From CAYMOV01 sp964392085 (GTDB lineage: Bacteria; Oederibacteriota; Muellerivitia; Muellerivitales; Muellerivitaceae), in assembly GCA_964392085.1 (NCBI GenBank), contig CAYMOV010000159.1, positions 1 to 5,509 on the forward strand: a stretch of DNA of 5,509 bases. The letters are read 5' to 3'. Below, piece after piece: positions 1 to 5,509 of this stretch. Under the pieces are notes generated by a model. The model was not told the origin of the DNA, ran no database searches, and saw only the letters and a list, made by a program, of their open reading frames with translations. Numbering within the stretch: position 1 is the stretch's first letter; each line of letters opens with the position of its first letter. A program made the translations under genes and the position numbers.

Positions 1-3000
1 CAGGCGGACTTCACCCACACGGCGGCCAACGGGGATTCCCAACTCCAAGGCTTCCCCGGCTTTCCGTTCGCCAACTACCTGTCCTCCACCGACCCGTTGC
101 CCGATCCCACGGCCTCGACCCTCTGCCTATTGGACCCGCGCGTCGTGTCGCCCGGTGAATCGGGTTCCAACGCCACGCTCGCCGTGGACGCTTTGGGCAA
201 CCTCTACGTACCCGACTATTGGAACAACCGCGTGCTGCGCTACGACGCGCCGACCGCCACCGGGGAGGCGGCCTCCCACGTGTGGGGGCAGGTCGACTTC
301 ACCCATTACCGCCCCAACCGGGGCGGGGCGGCCGGCAACGGTACCTTCAGTTTCATGAACCAGCGGGGTTTCTTGGCGGCGGGGGTCGCGATCGACGCCT
401 GGGGCAACCTCTGGGTCACCGATACCGGCAATGACCGGGTCATGCGTTTCCCCAACCCAAACGCCCCGGCCCCGGGCGTCCCGGCCGCCGTCGCGGACGT
501 CATCCTGGGACAGACCGGCGTGGAGGCCGTCAACGACCTGGACATGGGCCATTTCTACTATCCCGGGTCGGTGCGCGTGGACGCCTCGGGCAACGTCTTC
601 GTAGCCGACGGGCCCCCCGCCTCGGGCGCCAAGGCGCAGGGGGGACGGGTCCTGATCTTCAAGCCCCAATCCTTGGGGGCGCTGGGCGTCCCCCAATACG
701 CCAACGGCCAGGCGCCCAGCGGCTCCGTCACCCTGGGGCTCGTCTGGCCCACTGGATTGGAGTTCGACCCGTCCGGCGACCTGTGGGTGAACGACTTCGG
801 CGACACCCAGATCATCCTCTACCACATGAACACGACCGCCGTGCCGCCCACCGGCACGCCGGTGAGGCTCCTGTTGAGGTCCCAGCTGTTTTCGGGCGCG
901 GGGTCCCCCCTGGACGCTTCGACGGCGGACAACGCGGACTTCCGTTACGCCTATCCCCCCGGCAGCGTCATGTCCGCCAACTCGCCCGAGTACCACCACG
1001 ACAATTGTGGCGGGCTCGGAGTGGACTCGGCCGGGGATGTTTTCGCCGTCTTCAGCGACCCGATCATTGATTGCATGAGGTATCCCGCGCCGATCCCCGG
1101 ATTGGCGCCCTCGGGGGCGGTCACGGCGGTCAACCTGCCCGGGGCGCCCCTGGAGGCCCACGCGCCGGACGTGGCGGTCTTCAAGTCGTTCAACGACCCG
1201 GACGTGGGGGGGATCAACAACGTCATCACCGACACCTCGGTGGGGGCCTTAGGGCTTGCCGTCGGCGCCTCCGCCTCGGTGACCCAGCTCATCGCGGCCG
1301 AATCCCGGCGCCTGACGTACTGGAACTTGGACCCGTCCAACCCGCCCTCCCTGGGCCTGGTGAACGGAAAGGCGGCCGACGGCTTCGCGGGCACCACGGC
1401 GTCCACGGTCAATTACCTCGCGGGGGAATCCTACGGCCGCATCTGCGCGGACCAGGCCCCCGGCCAAACCCACCTTTGGACGGTGCATGGGGACAACAAC
1501 AACCTCTGGGTGGAGGCCTACAACCTGCCCTTGACGCCCTGGAAGACCGGGTCGGTCACCCTCCAACCGCCGTTCCCCATCCTGGGCGGCGGGTCCCTCA
1601 ACTGTGGTTCACCGGGCAACCGGCGGATGGATGGCATCGCGGTGGACCCGACGGGGAACACCCTTTGGCTGTCCGACACGATCAACAACCGGGTCATCCG
1701 GGTGCGCAACGCCCTGGGCGCCGCGCCGGGGCCGACCCCCTGCGTGGACATCATCCTCGGACAGGCCGGTGCGGCCGCCACCCTGGCCAACCGGGGCGGG
1801 GCGGAGGGCGCCGCCACCCTCAACCAGCCGGGGGCGTTGGCGTACGACCACCACGGCAACCTTTACGTCTCCGATTACTCGTTGGAAGCCAACGGCAACG
1901 CCCGCCTCCTGGAATTCGACGCCTCCACCGTGCAGAACGCCTCGGCGGTCAACTGTGTTTTTGGGGTGGCGGCCTCGCACGTCTACGCCGAGAACGGCAA
2001 CCTGGGCGGTACCTGCCAACCTTTCAGCGACCCCAGCTTGAGCCCCTGCGGGCCCTGGCAACCGGCCTTCCGGTCCGACGACCAGGTGATGGTCGTGGGG
2101 ACCATGGGTTACTCGGGCTCCCGGTGGCCCGTGGTCTTCCAATTCCCCCTCACGAATTTCAACCAGCCTACGACCTACCTGGACGATTTTGAATCCATGG
2201 GCGCCTATTCGGGGGTCTTCGACGCGCAAGACAACTACTACATGACCGACCCGGACCGGGGGCGCGTGCTGGTCTATTGGCACCCTTTCCCGACGGTCCT
2301 CACCCCCGTCCCGACGCCCTGCGCCTGTCCCACGACCCTGGTGAACTATGGGGCCAACGGGGCCGGCGGGGGCAACGGCGTGGTCAACGGGGCGGGCCAG
2401 ATCGCCGAGGGCGCGACCAACGGGGTCACCTACCTCTACATCGCCGACATCAACAACAACCGAGTCGAGAGGTTCAACGCCGCGACGGGGGCCTGGACGG
2501 CCAACCTGGCGGGCAGCGGGACCTACGGCATGTCCAGCCCCTACGGCGCAGCGCTCGGTCCCGGCGGGCATTACCTGTACGTGGCCAACACCAACGGGGC
2601 CAACGTGGAAATCCTGGACCTGACGGCCGGGGGGGCCCCGGTGACGGCCTTCACCTCGAACCATCCGGTCCGCGTGGCCGTGGACGCCGCCTCGGCGGTA
2701 TACGTCACCGACGACACCACCGTCCGGAAGTACGTCCCGGGAAGCCCCAATAACTACAGTTGCGTGGTCACCTTGGGCACCCCCGGGGTGTCGGGGTCCG
2801 GCCCCACGCTGTTCAACAAGCCCTACAACGTCATGCCGTTGGGAAACGACCTTTACGTGGCCGACAACGCGAACGCGCGAATCGTGCGGTGGACGACCCC
2901 GGACGGCGTAAACTACGCCTACGCCGAGACGATGGTCGCCTCCGGGGCGGCTTTCGGCCAGATGGCGCTGGAACCCGGTACGACGCACGTCCACGTGGGG

Positions 3001-3768
3001 AGCGACAACGGCGCCTACTTCATCTACGACCTGTCCACGTCGCCCTGGACCCTGCTGTTCCAATGCTATCCGGGGGGAAGCGGCACGGACGGTGTGGCGG
3101 TGGATTCCGCCGGGCTCTACCTTTCGGCGGCCCCCGGGGCCCCGGCCGCGAAGTTCAACCTTCCGCTCCAACCCTGCCTGACGCCCGTCACGCTCCCCAC
3201 CCATACCCCGACCCTCGACCTGACCCATCCCCCCACGAACACCCCGACCAACACCTGGACGCCCACACCCACCCCCTCCCCGACGCCGACCGCGTCCCCC
3301 TCGGCTTCCCCCACCCCTTCGGCCACGGCGACTCCCACCCACAGCCCGACCCTGACGGCCACGAAAACCCCGACCTCCACCCCGACCCCCAGCGCGACGT
3401 TCACCCGATCGCCCACTTCCACCCTTTCTCCGACCTGGACTCCAACCGGTTCCCCCACGGGGACCCCGACGCCCGGTTCTCCGGTCATCGTCATCAGCCC
3501 GCCTTACCCCAATCCGGTCAAGGGTTCGCCGGTGGTTTCCGTCCGGGTCCAGTCCCCGGGCGATTCGGAAGCGGCCTGGGACGTCTTCACGACGGCTTAC
3601 CGAAAGGTCGCGGGCGGCACCCGGGCCATTCCGGGCGACGGCATCCTCCAATGGGGACTGAAGGATGACCGGGGGACCCCTGTGGCTGCGGGCCTTTATT
3701 ACTTCCGGGTGAGGGTGACCGGGCACCCATCCGCCGTGAAAATACTCAAGGTTTTGGTGTTGAAGTGA
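1..3768 (+). CDS. Large NHL-repeat beta-propeller surface protein with Thr/Pro linker and C-terminal FlgD-like domain (5' end missing)
   Basis: The frame is open from base 1 to a TGA at 3766-3768, giving 1255 visible residues; the true start and any signal peptide lie off the left edge. The TTG at 97 is not a convincing start, because the 32 codons before it already read like the protein and begin with QADFTH, which recurs as QVDFTH near base 289. About a dozen NHL-type blades are visible (pattern: V-D-x-x-G-N-L-Y/W-V-x-D-x-x-N-N-R-V-x-R-Y/F), for example at 181-243, 388-450, 574-660, 1636-1704, 1837-1920, 2422-2475 and 2818-2892. Segments such as VILGQTG and IILGQAG between blades are typical of the family. 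A 95-residue Thr/Pro/Ser linker and a C-terminal Ig-like domain follow. NHL propellers usually bind proteins or glycans, or serve as scaffolds; no catalytic motif is visible. Export and surface location are inferred from the linker and C-terminal domain. The ligand is unknown. Confidence 0.9.
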   Translation, partial: QADFTHTAANGDSQLQGFPGFPFANYLSSTDPLPDPTASTLCLLDPRVVSPGESGSNATLAVDALGNLYVPDYWNNRVLRYDAPTATGEAASHVWGQVDFTHYRPNRGGAAGNGTFSFMNQRGFLAAGVAIDAWGNLWVTDTGNDRVMRFPNPNAPAPGVPAAVADVILGQTGVEAVNDLDMGHFYYPGSVRVDASGNVFVADGPPASGAKAQGGRVLIFKPQSLGALGVPQYANGQAPSGSVTLGLVWPTGLEFDPSGDLWVNDFGDTQIILYHMNTTAVPPTGTPVRLLLRSQLFSGAGSPLDASTADNADFRYAYPPGSVMSANSPEYHHDNCGGLGVDSAGDVFAVFSDPIIDCMRYPAPIPGLAPSGAVTAVNLPGAPLEAHAPDVAVFKSFNDPDVGGINNVITDTSVGALGLAVGASASVTQLIAAESRRLTYWNLDPSNPPSLGLVNGKAADGFAGTTASTVNYLAGESYGRICADQAPGQTHLWTVHGDNNNLWVEAYNLPLTPWKTGSVTLQPPFPILGGGSLNCGSPGNRRMDGIAVDPTGNTLWLSDTINNRVIRVRNALGAAPGPTPCVDIILGQAGAAATLANRGGAEGAATLNQPGALAYDHHGNLYVSDYSLEANGNARLLEFDASTVQNASAVNCVFGVAASHVYAENGNLGGTCQPFSDPSLSPCGPWQPAFRSDDQVMVVGTMGYSGSRWPVVFQFPLTNFNQPTTYLDDFESMGAYSGVFDAQDNYYMTDPDRGRVLVYWHPFPTVLTPVPTPCACPTTLVNYGANGAGGGNGVVNGAGQIAEGATNGVTYLYIADINNNRVERFNAATGAWTANLAGSGTYGMSSPYGAALGPGGHYLYVANTNGANVEILDLTAGGAPVTAFTSNHPVRVAVDAASAVYVTDDTTVRKYVPGSPNNYSCVVTLGTPGVSGSGPTLFNKPYNVMPLGNDLYVADNANARIVRWTTPDGVNYAYAETMVASGAAFGQMALEPGTTHVHVGSDNGAYFIYDLSTSPWTLLFQCYPGGSGTDGVAVDSAGLYLSAAPGAPAAKFNLPLQPCLTPVTLPTHTPTLDLTHPPTNTPTNTWTPTPTPSPTPTASPSASPTPSATATPTHSPTLTATKTPTSTPTPSATFTRSPTSTLSPTWTPTGSPTGTPTPGSPVIVISPPYPNPVKGSPVVSVRVQSPGDSEAAWDVFTTAYRKVAGGTRAIPGDGILQWGLKDDRGTPVAAGLYYFRVRVTGHPSAVKILKVLVLK
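181..2280 (+). repeat. First block of NHL-type blades in the large protein
   Basis: About eight blade-like motifs start near bases 181, 388, 574, 757, 1015, 1636, 1837 and 2215 (residues 61-760 of the visible protein). The blades near 181, 388, 1636 and 1837 fit the NHL consensus well. Those near 757, 1015 and 2215 are degenerate and lack the N-N-R-V core. The stretch 1084-1630 has no clear blade and may hold diverged blades or an inserted domain. The repeats are visible only at protein level; the DNA copies are too diverged to count as DNA repeats. A short Pro/Thr/Cys segment (TPVPTPCACPTT, about 2305-2340) separates this block from the next. Confidence 0.7.
2341..3165 (+). repeat. Second block of NHL-like blades in the large protein
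   Basis: Five or six blade-like motifs start near bases 2422, 2545, 2671, 2818 and 3088 (residues 781-1055). Cores such as LYIADINNNRVERF, LYVANTNGANV and LYVADNANARIVRW are visible. Five to six blades suit a single six-bladed propeller. Together with the first block, this suggests at least two propellers joined by a short Pro/Thr/Cys segment. The blade count is by eye and would change with a structural model. Confidence 0.6.
3196..3480 (+). repeat. Thr/Pro/Ser-rich low-complexity linker in the large protein
   Basis: Residues 1066-1160 are almost entirely Thr, Pro and Ser in irregular TPT, SPT and TATP units, with occasional Trp, Phe and Leu. The DNA is C-rich to match. Linkers of this type are typically extended and often separate an extracellular binding region from a cell-wall or outer-membrane anchoring domain; the spacer role is inferred. 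The unit is not regular enough to be a true DNA tandem repeat, though length variation by slippage is possible. Confidence 0.85.
3481..3765 (+). other. C-terminal FlgD Ig-like / T9SS type A sorting-like domain
   Basis: The last 95 residues (1161-1255) carry the marks of this domain class. There is a YPNP motif at residues 1169-1172 and alternating hydrophobic strands. A QWGLKDDRGTPVAAGLYYF segment lies near 3649-3705, matching the W-x-G-x-D-x-x-G-x-x-V-A-x-G-x-Y-x-F pattern. The end is basic and hydrophobic (KILKVLVLK). In Bacteroidota such tails direct export by the type IX system. In other phyla the same fold occurs as a FlgD-like Ig domain with no proven sorting role. Which applies here cannot be decided from this window. 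Confidence 0.7.
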
Positions 3769-3822
3769 TTCCCCTCGTTCCCAGATTGGAAGAAAACGGC
3801 TGAACCCGATCCGGGAAGGCGA

Positions 3823-3851
3823 TTGAAACGGGGGGAGTGGGGCCCTACCTT
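3823..3851 (+). promoter_or_regulatory. Possible sigma70-type promoter for the ene-reductase gene
   Basis: TTGAAA (3823-3828, five of six matches to TTGACA) and TACCTT (3846-3851, three of six matches to TATAAT) are separated by exactly 17 bases. A start near 3858 would give a leader of about 20 bases carrying the Shine-Dalgarno site. The -10 match is weak, so this is only a candidate. It would make the downstream gene an independent transcription unit. Confidence 0.3.
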
Positions 3852-3867
3852 TTAGCCTCCCAATCCC

Positions 3868-3872
3868 GGAGG
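3868..3872 (+). promoter_or_regulatory. Shine-Dalgarno site GGAGG
   Basis: GGAGG ends seven bases before the ATG at 3880. Both sequence and spacing are near ideal, which fixes the start of the ene-reductase and indicates canonical anti-Shine-Dalgarno initiation in this organism. Confidence 0.85.
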
Positions 3873-3879
3873 TCGGCCC

Positions 3880-4959
3880 ATGCCTAAACTGTTCGAGCCC
3901 CTGACGATCCGCTCCCTCACCCTGAAGAACCGCCTCGCGGTCTCCCCCATGTGCCAATACTCCAGCCTGGACGGTTTCGCCACGGATTGGCACCTCGTCC
4001 ACCTGGGGTCCCGGGCCGTGGGAGGGGCCGGGCTGGTCATCGCCGAGGCCACGGCGGTCTCGCCCGAGGGCCGGATCTCCCCGGGGGACCTGGGGATCTG
4101 GAAGGACGAGCACCTCCCCGCGCTGAAACGGATCGCTGATTTCCTCCACACCCAAGGCGCCGCGGCGGGGATCCAACTGGCCCACGCGGGCCGCAAGGCT
4201 TCCACCGCGGAGCCCTGGAACGGCGGCGCCTTCGTCACGCCCGAGAAGGGCGGGTGGATCCCCTTGGCCCCCAGCGCGGTCCCCTTCCAGCCCCAGGACC
4301 CGGCGCCGCGCGAGATGACGTTGGAGGACATCCGGAAGGTGGTCCGTGATTTCGCCGAGGCGGCGAAGCGGGCCGACCGCGCCGGGTTCGACGTGGTGGA
4401 ACTGCACGCGGCCCACGGTTACCTGATCCACGAGTTCCTATCGCCCCTGGCCAACCGCCGCACGGACGCCTACGGGGGATCCTTCGCCAACCGCGCGCGC
4501 CTGGCCCGGGAAGTCGTGGCCGCCGTGCGGGAGCATTGGCCCGAGGGCAAGCCCCTCTTCGTCCGGGTCTCCGCGACCGATTGGAAGGAACCCGAGGGTT
4601 GGACCCCGGAGGAAACGGTGATCCTGGCGATGGAACTCAAGACCATGGGGGCGGACCTGGTGGATTGCTCGTCGGGGGCGATGGTGCCGGACGCCAAGAT
4701 CCCGGCGGGACCGGGGTTCCAGGTGCCCTTCGCCGAGCGCGTGAGGCGGGAAGCGGGGATCGCCACGGCCGCCGTGGGGTTCCTAACAACCGCCGTCCAG
4801 GCTGAGGAGATCATCGCGATGGGGAAGGCCGACCTGGTGCTGATGGCCCGGGAATTCCTACGGAACCCCTACGCCGCGCAAAATTTCGCCGGGGAGCTTG
4901 GGGCGGACCTATCTTGGCCGAAACAGTACGGTCGAGCCAAACCGGCCCCGAAGGCCTGA
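3880..4959 (+). CDS. Old Yellow Enzyme family NAD(P)H:flavin oxidoreductase (YqjM/XenA-like ene-reductase)
   Basis: This complete 359-residue FMN-dependent TIM-barrel enzyme belongs to a family that reduces activated C=C bonds of alpha,beta-unsaturated carbonyls and some nitro compounds with NAD(P)H. It is expected to be cytoplasmic, since no signal peptide or membrane segment is seen. The start is fixed by GGAGG seven bases upstream and by the family-typical N-terminus (LFEPLTIRSLTLKNR). Visible family residues are Cys25 and Tyr27 (SPMCQY, the flavin-tuning Cys of the thermophilic-like class), Ala57, Gln99 (GIQLAHAGRK), His176/His179 with proton-donor Tyr181 (HAAHGY), Arg229 (FVRVSA), Gly300 and Arg324 (MAREF, FMN phosphate region). 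Arg352 (QYGR) aligns with the C-terminal arginine finger of YqjM. The loop at residues 108-127 is longer than in YqjM and resembles XenA, which fits the length of about 360. The physiological substrate is unknown; detoxification of reactive electrophiles is the usual suggestion. All key residues are present, so it should be active. Confidence 0.95.
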   Translation: MPKLFEPLTIRSLTLKNRLAVSPMCQYSSLDGFATDWHLVHLGSRAVGGAGLVIAEATAVSPEGRISPGDLGIWKDEHLPALKRIADFLHTQGAAAGIQLAHAGRKASTAEPWNGGAFVTPEKGGWIPLAPSAVPFQPQDPAPREMTLEDIRKVVRDFAEAAKRADRAGFDVVELHAAHGYLIHEFLSPLANRRTDAYGGSFANRARLAREVVAAVREHWPEGKPLFVRVSATDWKEPEGWTPEETVILAMELKTMGADLVDCSSGAMVPDAKIPAGPGFQVPFAERVRREAGIATAAVGFLTTAVQAEEIIAMGKADLVLMAREFLRNPYAAQNFAGELGADLSWPKQYGRAKPAPKA

Positions 4960-4963
4960 TCCC

Positions 4964-4996
4964 AACGCGTTCCGCCCACCACCGCCGGAAGGCGTT
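4964..4996. terminator. Stem-loop just after the ene-reductase stop codon
   Basis: AACGCGTTCCG (4964-4974) pairs with CGGAAGGCGTT (4986-4996) over 11 positions with one G-G mismatch and an 11-base loop. It begins five bases after the TGA. No T run follows on either strand (AAAACAAAG follows on +), so it is not a classic intrinsic terminator. It could act as a U-less terminator or as a 3' end stabiliser of the mRNA. Confidence 0.45.
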
Positions 4997-5023
4997 AAAA
5001 CAAAGTCCGGAATAATGAACCAC

Positions 5024-5060
5024 GTCCCGCGCTCAAATCAAACTCCATTGACCGCGGGAC
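5024..5060. repeat. Inverted repeat, perfect 8-bp arms
   Basis: GTCCCGCG (5024-5031) and CGCGGGAC (5053-5060) are exact reverse complements around a 21-base, AT-richer loop. The structure lies one base before a second hairpin that reuses the GTCCCG/CGGGAC core. It has no adjacent T run. It could be a terminator-like RNA hairpin or part of a larger repeat element. Confidence 0.6.
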
Positions 5061-5061
5061 A

Positions 5062-5095
5062 GTCCCGTCTCCATACCATGGAAAGCGGACGGGAC
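5062..5095. repeat. Two-part hairpin with 8-bp and 5-bp stems
   Basis: GTCCCGTC (5062-5069) pairs perfectly with GACGGGAC (5088-5095). Inside it, TCCAT (5070-5074) pairs with ATGGA (5078-5082) around an ACC loop. The five bases AAGCG (5083-5087) bulge on the 3' side. Thirteen Watson-Crick pairs with a three-base loop make this the most compact fold in the gap. It follows the previous hairpin by one base. Confidence 0.6.
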
Positions 5096-5117
5096 GGGGA
5101 AAACGGGGGGCACGGGG
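5091..5117 (+). other. G-quadruplex-type G-run cluster
   Basis: Four G runs lie on the + strand (5091-5093, 5096-5099, 5105-5110, 5114-5117), with intervening loops of 2, 5 and 3 bases. This satisfies the usual four-run, 1-7 base loop pattern for a G-quadruplex. It overlaps the 3' arm of the preceding hairpin and the left 9-base repeat array, so these structures would compete. No function can be assigned from sequence. Confidence 0.4.
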
Positions 5118-5182
5118 AAGGCCGATTGGTTTGAGTGAACAGTTGAATTTAGGGGGCTCCGTGAACTCCGCGCCCTCCGTGT
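5094..5182. repeat. Two facing arrays of a 9-base ACGGRG-type unit forming an imperfect inverted repeat
   Basis: The left array reads ACGGGGAAA (5094-5102), ACGGGGGGC (5103-5111), ACGGGGAAG (5112-5120). The right array reads CTCCGTGAA (5157-5165), CTCCGCGCC (5166-5174), CTCCGTGTA (5175-5183), which is the same kind of unit on the opposite strand. Bases 5103-5117 can pair with 5166-5180 with one mismatch (A-C) and two G-T pairs, leaving a 48-base AT-richer interior. I recall similar CACGGAG-type periodic stretches from intergenic DNA of other environmental bacteria, but cannot confirm a match here. A run of seven A follows at 5183-5189. Confidence 0.55.
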
Positions 5183-5189
5183 AAAAAAA
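5183..5189 (-). terminator. T7 tract downstream of the leftward gene
   Basis: Read on the minus strand, seven T begin seven bases after the TAA stop of the leftward gene. No convincing GC-rich hairpin precedes it; only a three-base GGC/GCC pairing is possible. The strong inverted repeat lies beyond the tract instead. It may assist transcription termination, but it does not meet the usual intrinsic-terminator layout. Confidence 0.2.
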
Positions 5190-5196
5190 GGCTGAT

Positions 5197-5509
5197 TTAA
5201 AGTTCGACGCCGACCATGCCGGGCGTGTGCCCGGGTGTGGGGGTGCCCGTGTCGCCGGTGACCGGACCGTTCCAAGCCCCGGGCTCCTGGTCCGAGCCGT
5301 AGATGGGAGGGGCCTTCTCGAACAGGTCCATCACGTCGTTCCACTTATGGAGTTCCTTGGGACCCAGGATCCCGGCCAAGACCCTTTCCGTATCCGCCCG
5401 CAGGCCCCGGACCCGTTCCCGTAAGCGCTTCATGTTCTGCAGGCCGGACGAGTCCCGGCGGTCGGCCAGGGCTTGCCGCTTGTCCCGGTAGGCCCGCATG
5501 ATTTGGAGC
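5197..5509 (-). CDS. 3' end of a small Arg-rich helical protein, possibly Spy/CpxP-like (start off the window)
   Basis: The minus-strand frame is open from the right edge to a TAA at 5199-5197, giving 103 visible residues. The ATG at 5499 has no Shine-Dalgarno site before it and the frame stays open upstream, so the gene probably continues past the window. The first 65 or so visible residues are highly charged, Arg/Lys/Asp/Glu-rich and predicted helical. They end in ILGPKELHKWNDVM, which resembles the LTPEQ-x-x-K/R-W ending of Spy/CpxP-type periplasmic stress proteins. A Pro/Gly/Thr-rich, probably disordered tail of about 35 residues follows. Codon bias agrees with the other genes. The family call is an inference from a short motif; a generic coiled-coil protein is equally possible. 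It converges on the ene-reductase gene with 237 bases between stops. Confidence 0.65.
   Translation of the reverse strand, partial: LQIMRAYRDKRQALADRRDSSGLQNMKRLRERVRGLRADTERVLAGILGPKELHKWNDVMDLFEKAPPIYGSDQEPGAWNGPVTGDTGTPTPGHTPGMVGVEL

Noticed and set aside
97..99. TTG as the start of the large NHL-repeat gene
   Set aside because: The frame is open back to base 1, the upstream codons resemble the protein's own repeat (QADFTH), and no Shine-Dalgarno site precedes the TTG.
127..1161. A 344-codon open frame on the minus strand
   Set aside because: It is antisense to NHL blades, has Arg/Gly/Val-rich composition and shows no motif; it is a codon-bias shadow.
3196..3480. C-rich repetitive stretch as a CRISPR array or DNA satellite
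   Set aside because: There is no constant repeat with unique spacers. The pattern is a Thr/Pro/Ser protein linker in frame within the gene.
3805..3815. CCCG-ATC-CGGG as a terminator after the large gene
   Set aside because: The stem is only four base pairs with a three-base loop and no T run follows, so it cannot be supported as a terminator.
1609..4431. A 940-codon open frame on the minus strand spanning parts of both rightward genes
   Set aside because: It runs antisense to the NHL-repeat gene and the ene-reductase, both supported by family motifs. Its product is Arg/Gly/Pro-rich with no recognisable domain. Long antisense frames are expected in GC-rich DNA with strong third-position GC bias.
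4898..5134. A 78-codon rightward open frame crossing the end of the ene-reductase
   Set aside because: It overlaps the ene-reductase in another frame, runs through the hairpins, and has no ribosome binding site or recognisable sequence.
5227..5424. Rightward open frames opposite the last gene
   Set aside because: They are antisense to a frame with better helical-protein character and show no motif or ribosome binding site.

Overview
This is a GC-rich bacterial window with two rightward protein genes, a structured intergenic stretch, and the end of a leftward gene. The first gene encodes a very large NHL-repeat (beta-propeller) protein with a Thr/Pro/Ser-rich linker and a C-terminal FlgD/T9SS-like Ig domain. 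That architecture is common in uncultured high-GC lineages around the FCB, Elusimicrobiota and FCPU426-type groups. The taxonomic guess rests on protein style alone and is weak.

Layout: bases 1-3768 (+) are the 3' part of the NHL-repeat gene, whose start lies left of the window. Bases 3769-3879 are a short intergenic gap with a possible promoter and a clear Shine-Dalgarno site. Bases 3880-4959 (+) encode a complete Old Yellow Enzyme of the YqjM/XenA class. Bases 4960-5196 are intergenic and contain four inverted-repeat structures, a G-run cluster and two facing arrays of a 9-base unit. Bases 5197-5509 (-) are the 3' end of a small Arg-rich helical protein that may be related to the Spy/CpxP family.

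The three genes do not form an obvious pathway. The NHL protein is probably exported or surface-attached. The ene-reductase is a cytoplasmic flavoenzyme that appears to have its own promoter, and the last gene converges on it. I see no mobile element, CRISPR array, tRNA or rRNA. I also see no clear sign of a new multi-gene system. The least explained DNA is the 5020-5190 intergenic block, which looks like a structured, possibly dispersed repeat element.
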